Part shown: positions 9,469 to 18,501 of the stretch, in pieces
Layout: each line of letters begins with the position of its first letter
Numbering within the stretch: position 1 is the first letter of the stretch
NCBI RefSeq assembly: GCF_029953635.1
Contig: NZ_CP124543.1
Span: 3,017,455 to 3,081,454 of the forward strand
Origin: Halotia branconii CENA392
GTDB lineage: Bacteria; Cyanobacteriota; Cyanobacteriia; Cyanobacteriales; Nostocaceae
DNA length: 64,000 nucleotides
Direction of reading: 5' to 3'
Notes under the pieces: model-generated
Database searches by the model: none
The model's input: the letters and a program-made list of their open reading frames with translations, nothing else
What the model was told of the DNA's origin: nothing
Made by a program: the position numbers and the translations under genes

Positions 9469-10851
9469 TTGTCAAATGTAATTTATCAAGCGCAGCCACC
9501 TTTAGAATTTATCCCTCCGAAGTTCAATCCGCTATTTTTAGGAGCTGTGCATCTGTTGCTACCAAGTTGGATTAGTTGGCAAACAGCTATTACCCAAATT
9601 GAAGCAGATAACATAGAGGTTTTAGTGGATCTTTATCGCCAGTTTCAAGCAGGTAAAATCCGCTTCATGCTAGCATTTCGCCATCCTAAAATAGACGATC
9701 CATTTTGTTTAACCTATTTGTTTTCTCAACTCGTGCCAAGGGTAGCACGAGAGCAGGGTACAGTACTACAATCTCCAATTCACGCTCATTTTATCTACGA
9801 TCGCGGCATTCCTCTATGGGCTGGTTCTTATGTTGGTTGGGTAGCTTCGCGTATAGGTGCAACTCCCATTCAGCGGGGTAAGGCTGACTGGACAGGGTTA
9901 CGTTCGGCGCGTGACTTGTTTGCCAACGGCAAATTTCCGATGGCTGCTGCACCAGAAGGAGGTACTAATGGTCTTTCAGAGAAGGTTAGCCCTTTAGAAC
10001 CTGGGATTGCCCAATTAGGCTTTTGGTGTGCTGAAGATTTGCACAAAGACAATCGTGCCGAGCAGGTTTTTATTGTACCAGTTGGAATTAAATATAGTTA
10101 CGTTGACACACCTTGGAGGGCGATCGCTGGGCTTTTAAGTGAATTAGAAGCAGCCAGTGGTTTGCAGATCAATTCAGCTAATCAAGGCAATATTCCTTGT
10201 CTGGAGTCACTTTATCCGCGATTGTTGACTTTGGCAGAACATTTACTTGCTTTGATGGAGAAATTTTACACGCGGTTTTATCATCAAAACTTGCCGGATG
10301 TGAAAACAGAAATTAGTGATCGAAATGAAGCTCTAGCAGTACGTTTACAAGCTTTATTGAATACAGCCCTGCAAATACCAGAACAGTATTTTGACTTACA
10401 AGCGAATGGAAAATTAAGCGATCGCTGTCGGCGAGTAGAACAGGCTGCCTGGAATTATATGTTTAGAGAAGATTTTAAGGATGTTAAAGCTTTATCGCCT
10501 GTAGAAAAAGCTTTAGGCGATCGGGTTGCTGAAGAAGCAAACGCCCGGATGTGGCACATGCGTTTAGTAGAAAGTTTTGTGGTAGTTTCTGGTAATTATA
10601 TCCGTGAAAAACCGACACTAGAAAGATTTGCAGAGACAACTTTGATTTTATGGCAGATGATTGCTCGCATCAAAGGCGATCAAACGTCCCAGCGCCCGCA
10701 GTTAGGTAAACAACAGGTAAAAATGACGATTGGTGAGCCAATCTCTGTATCAGAGCGTTACCCAACATATAAAAAAAATCGTTTGGGTGCGAGACAAGCT
10801 GTTGCTGATTTAACGAATGATTTACAGCAGGTAATGGAGGAGTTGATTTGA
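9469..10851 (+). CDS. PlsC-like 1-acyl-glycerol-3-phosphate acyltransferase family protein
   Basis: About 460 residues, longer than ordinary PlsC. The acyltransferase H-x4-D motif is in FRHPKIDD and the later block is in PEGGTN, so the acyl-transfer chemistry looks intact; the C-terminal half is a cyanobacterial extension. It probably acts on glycerolipids at the membrane, but the acceptor is uncertain. A TTG at 9445 is in frame, but the TTG at 9469 has a clear GAGGAG about nine bases upstream, so the start is placed at 9469 (N-terminus MSNVIYQAQPP). It lies divergently from proS and converges with the receiver-kinase gene. Confidence 0.8.
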   Translation: MSNVIYQAQPPLEFIPPKFNPLFLGAVHLLLPSWISWQTAITQIEADNIEVLVDLYRQFQAGKIRFMLAFRHPKIDDPFCLTYLFSQLVPRVAREQGTVLQSPIHAHFIYDRGIPLWAGSYVGWVASRIGATPIQRGKADWTGLRSARDLFANGKFPMAAAPEGGTNGLSEKVSPLEPGIAQLGFWCAEDLHKDNRAEQVFIVPVGIKYSYVDTPWRAIAGLLSELEAASGLQINSANQGNIPCLESLYPRLLTLAEHLLALMEKFYTRFYHQNLPDVKTEISDRNEALAVRLQALLNTALQIPEQYFDLQANGKLSDRCRRVEQAAWNYMFREDFKDVKALSPVEKALGDRVAEEANARMWHMRLVESFVVVSGNYIREKPTLERFAETTLILWQMIARIKGDQTSQRPQLGKQQVKMTIGEPISVSERYPTYKKNRLGARQAVADLTNDLQQVMEELI

Positions 10852-10867
10852 TTTTTGAGAGGCTGCG

Positions 10868-10897
10868 AGATCTCCGACTTCTTTAAGTCGGGGATCT
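10868..10897. terminator. Palindromic repeat acting as likely bidirectional terminator
   Basis: AGATCTCCGACTT and AAGTCGGGGATCT form a long stem with a four-base loop. It lies between two converging genes (acyltransferase and sensor kinase). The same CCCCGACTT/AAGTCGGGG palindrome recurs near 16.8, 18.4 and 42.9 kb, so it is a dispersed repeat that may have been recruited as a terminator. Confidence 0.6.
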
Positions 10898-10900
10898 GAC

Positions 10901-11992
10901 CTAAGCAAGAGGTAGGGTGACAGTAAAAGTTGTGCCAACGTTGATTTCACTTGTGAGTGAGATGGTTCCACCATATTGATCAACTGCCTGTTTGACAATA
11001 ACTAATCCCAATCCAGTACCCGGAACATTACCCACATTGGTTGCTCGGTAAAATGCGTCAAACAATTTTTGTTGGTCTTGAGGAGAAATCCCAATTCCTT
11101 GATCTTGAACTTGAAAGACTACGGCTTCTGGTCGGATTTTGACTTTAAAGTAAACAATGCTATCAGACGATGAGTACTTAAGGGCATTAGATAAAAGATT
11201 AGTTAAAATTTGTTGCAATAAAGTTTGATCAAAATAGACCTCATTATCTTCACCTTCATGAACAAAATCAATAGTGCGAGGTTCATCTAGGCTGAGTTTA
11301 ATTTCTTCGATTAAATTGTGACAAAATAGCTTAAGAGCGATCGCCACAGGATTTAAGGTCAAACTATTCGCTTCAGATTTAATTGTGATTAATACATCAT
11401 CAAGCAGTACATTCATTCGCCGCGCTGCCTTTTGAATACGCTGCAAAAAGTCAGCTTGCTGAGTTGGAGAAAGGTTACGTTTTGTTTCTAAAAGTCGCGT
11501 AAAACCCAAAATAGTGTTTAGAGGATTACGAAACTCATGAGAGGCGATCGCAATAAAACGTGATTTTAAGTCGTTGAGTTTTCGTTCGCGGATTAATGAA
11601 GCGTCAAGTTGCAGTGAGAATCGCCGCGATCGCAACAACATTTCTACACGCACCCGTAACTCTGTTTTTTCGATTGGTTTTGTAATCAATTCATCAATAC
11701 TTTCCCAGAGATTCCGGGTAATAAGTTTCACATCTGGGTGAGAGGTGATTAGCAGAACGGGTAGAAAGACAGGTTGCTCTTGCTGCTTTCTAGCCTGAAT
11801 TTTTTCCCACAAATAAGTCAGCGCCACACCATCGAGAATGCATAAGTCAAATGGTTCATTCAAAAGCAACGAAGCTGGCTTTGATTGGGCGGTCAAATTT
11901 CCTACGCTGATCTCATAATATTGCTTGAGGTATTCCACCAGCAGACGGCGGTTTTCGGATTGCTTTAGTAATATTAAAATCTGCGCCATCAT
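10901..11992 (-). CDS. Receiver-domain sensor histidine kinase
   Basis: A 363-residue cytosolic signalling protein. Residues 1-125 form a receiver domain; the phospho-acceptor aspartate is in LCILDGVALTYL and the conserved lysine in LITKPIEKTEL. A dimerisation/H-box follows (ASHEFRNPLNTILGF, with the phosphorylatable His), then a HATPase domain with the N-box NLLSNALKYSSS, G1 DQGIGIS and G2 GTGLGLVIVK. The ATG start lies 24 bp downstream of the kaiC-like gene stop on the same strand, so the two probably form an operon. Such receiver-kinases often partner KaiC-like ATPases in cyanobacteria and other bacteria. Confidence 0.88.
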   Translation of the reverse strand: MMAQILILLKQSENRRLLVEYLKQYYEISVGNLTAQSKPASLLLNEPFDLCILDGVALTYLWEKIQARKQQEQPVFLPVLLITSHPDVKLITRNLWESIDELITKPIEKTELRVRVEMLLRSRRFSLQLDASLIRERKLNDLKSRFIAIASHEFRNPLNTILGFTRLLETKRNLSPTQQADFLQRIQKAARRMNVLLDDVLITIKSEANSLTLNPVAIALKLFCHNLIEEIKLSLDEPRTIDFVHEGEDNEVYFDQTLLQQILTNLLSNALKYSSSDSIVYFKVKIRPEAVVFQVQDQGIGISPQDQQKLFDAFYRATNVGNVPGTGLGLVIVKQAVDQYGGTISLTSEINVGTTFTVTLPLA

Positions 11993-12016
11993 TTATCTGT
12001 GCTAAATGAAATAGTC

Positions 12017-13459
12017 CTAATCAGCGTCTTTGATAAATTCTGGCATACCACTTAAGATTCCGCGCAGTTTGTTCAGCGGTTGCCCTACTTTCACACCATA
12101 GCGGCTAATTTCAAACTCACGCACGCTTTTTTCAAAGTTGCTCATGCGCTTTTTCAAAACCCCAATGGCACGCCGCAGTTCACCTTTGATTTCCAAATAT
12201 CGCAGAAAGATAATATTATCTGCTAAATAACTAATGCCAATTTCTGTAGCGTGAAAGTCACCAGTAATGTTTTCCACTTCGTTCACTAATAGCACGGCAA
12301 CGCCCATATTTTGCAGATATTTACATAGTGCATGGATGTTGCTGAGCAAGTCTTCACCTCGCACCGAAAGACGATAGCCAGAGAGACTGTCAATCATCAC
12401 AATTTGTACATTGTGTTGCTCTACTTCTTGACGCACCATATAAGCAAATTCGTCGGGCGAGTACCGCAATGGCTCGATTTGAACTACCGAAAGCGTTCCC
12501 TGCCGTAACATCACATCTACAGCAATATTGATGCCCCTAGAACGTTGTAACAGCGTTTCTCTGCTTTCTTCAAAAGAATAAATAACAGACCGTTCGCCCC
12601 GTCCGGCAGCCTCTTTCATAAATTGGCAACCAAGGGTACTCTTGCCCACTCCACTTGGCCCTGTAAGCACAGTAATACTGCCGCGTTCAATGCCACCGTT
12701 TAGTAGTTCATCAATTTCAGGAATCCCAGAGGAAATCGTTTCGATTGTAAAGGCATGGCTGTAAACATTTGGCACTAGTTTAGGAAAAAGCACCATCCCT
12801 TTTTGGGTTAATTGAATTGAATGGTGTCCGCCTCGAAAATCACTCCCGCGAAATTTTGAGACACAAAGGAAACGCTCATGATTCTCAAGACTTAAATTGA
12901 TCACACCATCACTCATGAACTGTAAATCATCATCCGGTGCTTCTTGACTGTCCTCCGAGGTGAATAATATGGTTGCTTTACTTTCTCTCAAAAACCGCAA
13001 AAATGACAGCACTTGCTTGCGAAACTGAAAGGCATTAGTTGAAAAATATCGGAACTGCGTGATTGAGTCAATAAAAATGCGCTGCGGCTTTAAAGATTCA
13101 ACTTGGTCTACAATGGCGCGGGTCATGGGTTCCCGTTCTACCTCAGCTGGAGAAAAAATATCGTAGGTTTGAACTTGAGCAAAAAATTCAGTTGTCGGAC
13201 TAAGATCGAGAAATTTAGTTGTTTGCAAATTTAAGCCTAACCCTTGAGCAGCACTTTGAAGTTGAACCACGGGTTCCTCTAGGGTAATGAATAAACTTGA
13301 TTCGCCATTTTCGGCTCCTGCTGCCAAAAAATGTAAGCCAACCGTCGTTTTGCCCGTTCCAGGCTCTCCGCGCACTAGGTAAGCTCGATTAGAAAGATAG
13401 CCGCCATTGAGAACTTCATTGAGTCCCAAAACGCCTGACTGTAAACGTTTTTCGACCAT
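12017..13459 (-). CDS. KaiC-like double-RecA ATPase
   Basis: A 480-residue protein with two KaiC/RecA domains in tandem. The first P-loop is GEPGTGKTT (about residue 30) and the second GPSGVGKST (about residue 265). Each P-loop is followed by a Glu-Glu pair (FITLEEP and YSFEESRE), the catalytic glutamates of KaiC; Walker B strands are RIFIDSITQF and IVMIDSLSGY. It is shorter than clock KaiC (about 519 residues) and lacks its C-terminal A-loop tail. No kaiA or kaiB is adjacent. The downstream receiver-kinase suggests a signalling module rather than the core clock. Confidence 0.82.
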   Translation of the reverse strand: MVEKRLQSGVLGLNEVLNGGYLSNRAYLVRGEPGTGKTTVGLHFLAAGAENGESSLFITLEEPVVQLQSAAQGLGLNLQTTKFLDLSPTTEFFAQVQTYDIFSPAEVEREPMTRAIVDQVESLKPQRIFIDSITQFRYFSTNAFQFRKQVLSFLRFLRESKATILFTSEDSQEAPDDDLQFMSDGVINLSLENHERFLCVSKFRGSDFRGGHHSIQLTQKGMVLFPKLVPNVYSHAFTIETISSGIPEIDELLNGGIERGSITVLTGPSGVGKSTLGCQFMKEAAGRGERSVIYSFEESRETLLQRSRGINIAVDVMLRQGTLSVVQIEPLRYSPDEFAYMVRQEVEQHNVQIVMIDSLSGYRLSVRGEDLLSNIHALCKYLQNMGVAVLLVNEVENITGDFHATEIGISYLADNIIFLRYLEIKGELRRAIGVLKKRMSNFEKSVREFEISRYGVKVGQPLNKLRGILSGMPEFIKDAD

Positions 13460-13662
13460 CTTAATCTAGCCTTTGCTAACACCGATTTAAAGATACTGTG
13501 ATTTAGAGATGAGTAAAGTCAAATCTTTTTTGAGTTTAATTACTCAACCTTTACCTAAATGTCAAAAGCTGAGATTTAAGTAAGTGAATCAAAACAATAT
13601 AGTACATCAGACAGCGTCAGAGCGATCGCTTGCACGTGACTATGAGCAATTTCATTTATATG

Positions 13663-14469
13663 CTATGAGTTATCGCCAGATATAGCTTTGAGCTTTGATG
13701 TAAATGAGTCAGAGCGATCGCCTGTTTCTGGAGTAAATTGTCCGATGGGCGGATGATTAACAGCAGATGGCAGTAACTTTATTTGGTGAGGAGAATTTTG
13801 TAATAAAGACTTGATTTCTTGGGAACTCAGCTTTTGCTTTTCACTAGTAGTAACTGTACTCAGAGTTGAAGATGCCAAAATGTTCTCAACTCGCTTTTCC
13901 TGTTCTGTTCTATTTTTTAATTGTACGGTTGCAGCTTGACTCTGCACATACCCATTGTCAACTTGCTCAGGTAAAGGATCATCATCTGTAACTGGCAATG
14001 ATTGAGAATTATTCGCTTTCTCAAACGTAATTTGTGTATTGACAGGTGGTAGTGCTGGTGCAGCCATTGCAGTTAAGCTTTCAGGAAATTTGCTACAAAT
14101 CAGGCGCTCAAATTCCATATTGAAGTGATAGGTAGCCTGACCTCGCCGCAGCCAAAAGGCTAAAATTTGCTGCACTGAGACTCCTTTATAGCGACCTTGA
14201 TAAAGGGCTTCAATTACTGCTAAATGCAACCAATCAATGGGATATTGATTTTGCCAACGGTTAACTAGCTCACTGGCACTGTGGCCACTGAGGTCAAAAC
14301 TATAGTGAACTAATAAGGCTGCTGCCAATTCGGCAGAGGTTTCCAAAGCTGGTGTTAACATGGGACTATTGGCTTGTGGCAATAGGTATAAGTTTTCGAC
14401 CCATCGCCTATAGCCTAACGTGTTTTTAGCTATAGGATTTGTTACCAAGAGTTTCCAGGCACAAAGCAA
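13663..14469 (-). CDS. Hypothetical cyanobacterial protein
   Basis: A 268-residue protein without a recognised domain. The N-terminal half looks folded and rich in Trp, Leu and Tyr (for example NRWQNQYPIDWLHLAVIEAL and VQQILAFWLRRGQ), resembling a helical DNA- or protein-binding unit. The second half is Gln-, Ser- and Thr-rich and probably disordered. The listed start is a TTG; an ATG at 14361 (MLTPALETS) is an alternative that keeps the conserved-looking part. It starts 20 bp after the stop of the SLH gene on the same strand, so co-transcription is possible. Confidence 0.55.
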   Translation of the reverse strand: MLCAWKLLVTNPIAKNTLGYRRWVENLYLLPQANSPMLTPALETSAELAAALLVHYSFDLSGHSASELVNRWQNQYPIDWLHLAVIEALYQGRYKGVSVQQILAFWLRRGQATYHFNMEFERLICSKFPESLTAMAAPALPPVNTQITFEKANNSQSLPVTDDDPLPEQVDNGYVQSQAATVQLKNRTEQEKRVENILASSTLSTVTTSEKQKLSSQEIKSLLQNSPHQIKLLPSAVNHPPIGQFTPETGDRSDSFTSKLKAISGDNS

Positions 14470-14489
14470 GTGTTCTTCATTCTACTTGG

Positions 14490-16580
14490 TCAATTGTTGG
14501 GTGTCGAAACAATATAGGGTGAATTAATATTTTGTGTTCGCCCAATAGCAACTAATGCCTGATAAACCATTGCTGCAACTTCGGCGCGTGTTGCTTCTCT
14601 TGCAGGTGCAAGCTGCTTGGGGTCTGGATAATTAACCACAATTTTTTGCTGTGTAGCGCTGACCACAGCTTTTTGAGCGTAATCAGGAATAGACTTATTA
14701 TCAGTGTATGTGAGTAGGGCATTGCTAGCGGATGCTGGTAAAGCTAATCCGTTTACGAGAGAAACAATTACTTGTAGCCTTTGCACATTTTGATCGGGGC
14801 GGAAGGTGCGATCGCTAAATCCACTGACAAAGCCACCGCTAGCCGCAATTTGTAAGGCATTATAAGCCCAAAAGTCCTGAGGAACATCAGTAAAATCGGG
14901 GGCTGGGCGTTTGGCGGTGGGGTTAAAAGTAACTGCCACTAAAGCCGCATACTGAGCGCGAGTCATGGGTTTATCTGGTTGGTAACTACCATCAGCAAAA
15001 CCATGAGTTAAATTCATGCTGGCTAAGGCGCGAATAAATGCTTCTGCCCAATGTCCTTTAACATCGGTAAAAGAAGGAATATCAGCATCGGGATTGACAA
15101 TATAAGGTGAAGCGATCGCTTTTTGTTGGCTGTTGCTTACTAATGCCTGATAAATTAATGCTGCCACCTCAGCACGAGTTATATCCCGCAGAGGTTCTAG
15201 TTTTTCTGTTTGGGGATAGTTGATAATTAATAGTTTTTGAGTAGCAATTGCTACAGCATTAGTCGCGTAACTGGGAATTTGGGTGCGATCGCGGTATACA
15301 GTTAAAACATTAGGATTGCCTCCACTGAGCTTTAAGCCGTTGACAATAGATACGATTGCTTGCACTTTAGTCAAATTTTGCCCTGATCTAAATGTTCCAT
15401 CAGGAAAGCCACTAATAAAGCCCATTTCAGCAGCTTTGGCAATGGCTGATGCTGCCCAAAAATCAGGTTTTATATCTGTAAATTTACTGGCGTTATTTCT
15501 AGCGGGTAGCTGAAAAGTTTTTGCAACCACAGCAGCATATTGAGCGCGAGTTATGGGGGCATCTGGGCGAAAACTACCATCGGGGAAGCCGCTAATCGCA
15601 CCTTTATTTACTAATGCTTCCACAAAAGCCGCAGCCCAATGTCCAATCAAGTCAGCAAAACCGATACTACCTGATATGGTTATAGGATTGTTTTCGATAG
15701 CAGCAATAAAATCTACCTGTCCCTTAACATGAGCAGGATTGAGCTGATTACCAGCTGAAATCAACTGTCCTGATGTGGCATTTTGTAAATCAAATTCGCC
15801 ATTACCCTGAAAAATATTTCCAGCTGCGTCTTGATTGTTGCCTAAATCAGGAACTGAATTACCATTGACCAATAACCCACCTTGGGTATTGTTGGTAATT
15901 AGATTATGACGCAGCACCGGACGCGCATCACGAGAAAGAGCGATCGCTGAACGGTTATCTGATAATTTATTGTTGGCGATTAAAGGAGCAGCAAAGTCAC
16001 TAATTGCTATGCCTAAAGGATTTTTAGTAAATGCGTTCCGCAGCACTTCACCTTTGCTATTCCGGGCCATCATCAAGCCACTGGCAGCGTTTTGTACAAA
16101 AACATTATCTAAAATTACGGCTTTAGCATTGCCAGTTGTAAATACTCCTTCCCGACCACATTTACTTAAAGTATTGTTAGCTACTGTAGAGGCTGCTGAC
16201 TCAATCCAAATACCAGTGCCTTTAGCTACAGGATTAGTGAGTGTTACACCCTTGAGACTAGCATCACCTTGTAGTAATAGTGTAATATTTTGCACACCGA
16301 AACTCGGACTTTGATACTGACCACTTCCAGAAATCACAATTTCTGCACCTTTATTGGCTTCGTTACCTACTACCGCCACCCCCGCAGGAATGATGAGTGG
16401 AAACGCTTCACCATTAGCGGCGCTGTAAGTTCCAGGTGTTAGCTGAATTATTGCAGGTATTTTGGCTGCTTTTAAGGCACGGGTAAGACTTTTGAACGGA
16501 CTCAACTGTAAACCAGCATTGGTATCATTCCCTGTAACAGGGTTGACATAGAGTGTGGCAACAAGGGTAGAGTTCACCAT
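14490..16580 (-). CDS. Surface protein with beta-helix (DUF1565) and SLH repeats
   Basis: A 696-residue protein. Residues 1-290 form a right-handed beta-helix of the DUF1565 type, starting TLYVNPVTGNDTNAGLQ and containing repeated short strands with Asn (ANNTLSKCG, LDNVFVQNA, LRHNLITNN). Six S-layer-homology segments in two groups of three follow (about 305-490 and 505-690), marked by FTDIKPDFWA, GFPDGSFRPD, ITRAQYAALV-type sequences. SLH domains bind secondary cell-wall polymers, so surface attachment is expected. No classical signal peptide is visible at this ATG, which is odd for a surface protein; either the true start lies upstream or export is non-classical. Confidence 0.82.
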   Translation of the reverse strand: MVNSTLVATLYVNPVTGNDTNAGLQLSPFKSLTRALKAAKIPAIIQLTPGTYSAANGEAFPLIIPAGVAVVGNEANKGAEIVISGSGQYQSPSFGVQNITLLLQGDASLKGVTLTNPVAKGTGIWIESAASTVANNTLSKCGREGVFTTGNAKAVILDNVFVQNAASGLMMARNSKGEVLRNAFTKNPLGIAISDFAAPLIANNKLSDNRSAIALSRDARPVLRHNLITNNTQGGLLVNGNSVPDLGNNQDAAGNIFQGNGEFDLQNATSGQLISAGNQLNPAHVKGQVDFIAAIENNPITISGSIGFADLIGHWAAAFVEALVNKGAISGFPDGSFRPDAPITRAQYAAVVAKTFQLPARNNASKFTDIKPDFWAASAIAKAAEMGFISGFPDGTFRSGQNLTKVQAIVSIVNGLKLSGGNPNVLTVYRDRTQIPSYATNAVAIATQKLLIINYPQTEKLEPLRDITRAEVAALIYQALVSNSQQKAIASPYIVNPDADIPSFTDVKGHWAEAFIRALASMNLTHGFADGSYQPDKPMTRAQYAALVAVTFNPTAKRPAPDFTDVPQDFWAYNALQIAASGGFVSGFSDRTFRPDQNVQRLQVIVSLVNGLALPASASNALLTYTDNKSIPDYAQKAVVSATQQKIVVNYPDPKQLAPAREATRAEVAAMVYQALVAIGRTQNINSPYIVSTPNN

Positions 16581-16702
16581 TGGTTGTTGGGATGCAATTG
16601 TTTAAATTATGACAGTCATAAATAACAATACTTGTAGCAGACTTTCGTAAAGTAGCACATAGGTAGCGGTGAATAGAAAAACTTGTGAAAATTTAGAGGC
16701 TC

Positions 16703-16807
16703 ATACCGTTTCACTTTAAAGTTGATACATTTGGGGAAGCAGGGGAAGCAGAGGAGGCAGGGGGAGTAAGAAAAGTAATTTGTATCAGTAATTTCGTGAA
16801 ATGGTAT
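16703..16807. mobile_element. MITE, ATACCRTTTCAC family, copy A
   Basis: A 105-bp element bounded by ATACCGTTTCAC and GTGAAATGGTAT, which are inverted copies with one mismatch. The centre is a purine-rich run of AGG/AAGC units, followed by GTAATTTGTATCA. Nearly the same sequence occurs at 56608-56721, and a longer relative at 59335-59549. There is no coding capacity, so it is non-autonomous. Confidence 0.75.
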
Positions 16808-16808
16808 C

Positions 16809-16841
16809 AGATCCCCGACTTCTCAAAGAAGTCGGGGATCT
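16809..16841. repeat. CCCCGACTT palindromic repeat
   Basis: AGATCCCCGACTTC and its inverse complement form a perfect stem around a five-base loop. It directly abuts the preceding MITE. The same stem is found at 10868, 18412 and 42864 in this window. Confidence 0.75.
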
Positions 16842-17109
16842 TATTTGAGGATTGCTATATTTTTTATAAGTTTCAGATACAGATATTCAAATTAAATATG
16901 TTCAATCTTTGATTTTTAATTTCAATGTTTACTAGCTTCCAGATACTAGGTAAAAACAATTAATTGATAATTGTAATAAGATGTTGATTTTTATAAACAA
17001 AAAATGCTTATAAAGAAATAATAAACATCTAACAAATGTTATTCGTTAACAGAAAGATATTCGCTAAAAAAGCTAAAACCTTTATGACAACCAGTCGTAA
17101 AAACACGCC

Positions 17110-18345
17110 ATGTTTGCCAATCAAAATTCCTCGCTAGCTAGTACCTTTGATATATCCTTAAAAAAATCACAAAGTTTGGTCAATTATGGTAATGATTTGC
17201 AGAAATTTGATGTGTCTCCACTAATAAGTAGTAGTAGTTCTTCTTCAGCATTGTCAACTGTGCCAATTCCACAGTCTTTGGTAGGAGGAGCAAACCCTAA
17301 CCCAAATCCTTATTTAACTAGTGCAGCAGTTAGTCCTGATTTCAACGCTGATGGTAAAGCGGACAAGCTTTGGGTTAATACTCAGACTGGTGAGATTATA
17401 GTTCGGCTGATGGATGGCACTAAAGTAATGGAACAAGGTTCTTTAGGTCAATTTGATCTAGCTTCTTGGGATTACAACATTGCTGATTTTAACAATGATG
17501 GCAAAACCGACTTCTTATTACGGAATAAGACGACTGGTGAAAACAACATTGCAATCATGGATGGTACTAAAGTAGCTAGTTTTTCTCCCTTAGATAAGGT
17601 TGATCCAGGTTGGACTTCTAGTATTGGAGATTTCGATGGCGATCGCAAGACCGATATCTTCTGGCATAATGCTCAAACAGGTGAGAACGCTATTTGGCAA
17701 ATGGATGGCACAACAGTTGTTAATGCAACAGTTCTAGATAATACAAGTGCAACATTGACCCCTACCATTGTTGATTTTGATGGCAATGGCAAGAGCGATA
17801 TTTTCTGGCGCGATGAAACCACGGGTGAAAACAAAGTATGGTTTATGGATGGCACTCAAAAGAGTGAATTTTCTCTACAATCCCAAGACCCAGGCTGGAG
17901 TTATACCCTTGGTGACTTCAACGGCGACCTTCAAACTGACATCCTCTGGAGAAATGCTCAAACAGGTGAGAACAAGATTTGGACAATGAATGGCATCATT
18001 GTCACCGAAGGTGCTGTTAGCGCCCTTGATTCGTCTTGGACATCAAATATTGGCGACTTCAACGGAGATGGCAAGACTGATATTTTCTGGCACAATCAAA
18101 CCACTGGTGAGAACACTGCTTGGTTGATGGATGGTACAACAGTTACTTCTGAAGCTTTCTTACCAAGTAATGACCCAGCCTTGACACCATCTTTTGGTGA
18201 TTACAATGCTGATGGTAAGACTGATGTCTACTGGCGCGACCAGACAACAGGGGCAGATAAGATTTGGATTATGGATGGAACCAAAGCGACTGAAACTCCT
18301 ATAGCAGCAGAAGAACAACTAGGCCCAGAGTGGTATACCACCTAA
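17110..18345 (+). CDS. FG-GAP/VCBS repeat protein
   Basis: A 411-residue protein with an N-terminal Ser/Asn-rich stretch of about 70 residues and then seven tandem modules of about 45-50 residues. Each module has an acidic calcium-type loop such as DFNGDGKTDIFW and a GENxxWxMDGT strand, as in bacterial VCBS/FG-GAP beta-propeller repeats. Seven blades would close one propeller. Such proteins are usually secreted or surface adhesins, but no signal peptide is visible; cyanobacterial relatives are often exported by type I systems without one. The DNA of the modules is also repetitive, so recombination between units is possible. Confidence 0.82.
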   Translation: MFANQNSSLASTFDISLKKSQSLVNYGNDLQKFDVSPLISSSSSSSALSTVPIPQSLVGGANPNPNPYLTSAAVSPDFNADGKADKLWVNTQTGEIIVRLMDGTKVMEQGSLGQFDLASWDYNIADFNNDGKTDFLLRNKTTGENNIAIMDGTKVASFSPLDKVDPGWTSSIGDFDGDRKTDIFWHNAQTGENAIWQMDGTTVVNATVLDNTSATLTPTIVDFDGNGKSDIFWRDETTGENKVWFMDGTQKSEFSLQSQDPGWSYTLGDFNGDLQTDILWRNAQTGENKIWTMNGIIVTEGAVSALDSSWTSNIGDFNGDGKTDIFWHNQTTGENTAWLMDGTTVTSEAFLPSNDPALTPSFGDYNADGKTDVYWRDQTTGADKIWIMDGTKATETPIAAEEQLGPEWYTT

Positions 18346-18376
18346 AAATTAGGTTTGTAACTTGTTTGATGAGTTA

Positions 18377-18475
18377 TAGCAATCCTATTTGATTTGTGAA
18401 AATCGAGAGGTTCAGATCCCCGACTTTTTTGAGAAGTCGGGGATTTTGTTATTTACAAATGATTTAGGACTGCTA
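18377..18475. mobile_element. 99-bp MITE with TAGCARTCCTA ends, copy 1
   Basis: Ends TAGCAATCCTATTTGATTTG and CAAATGATTTAGGACTGCTA are inverted repeats with a few mismatches. The centre holds the CCCCGACTT/AAGTCGGGG stem. A second copy of exactly the same length lies at 42827-42925. It sits just downstream of the FG-GAP gene. Confidence 0.75.
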
Positions 18476-18501
18476 AAATGTTACGTATTTAAAAAATTGG
18501 A

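Larger units (their letters stand above)
16581..17109. other. Intergenic region with MITE and palindrome
   Basis: A 529-bp divergent spacer between the SLH gene and the FG-GAP gene. It holds the 105-bp MITE at 16703, a CCCCGACTT/AAGTCGGGG palindrome at 16809, and about 260 bp of AT-rich DNA in which the promoter of the FG-GAP gene must lie. No coding frame was recognised. Confidence 0.6.
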
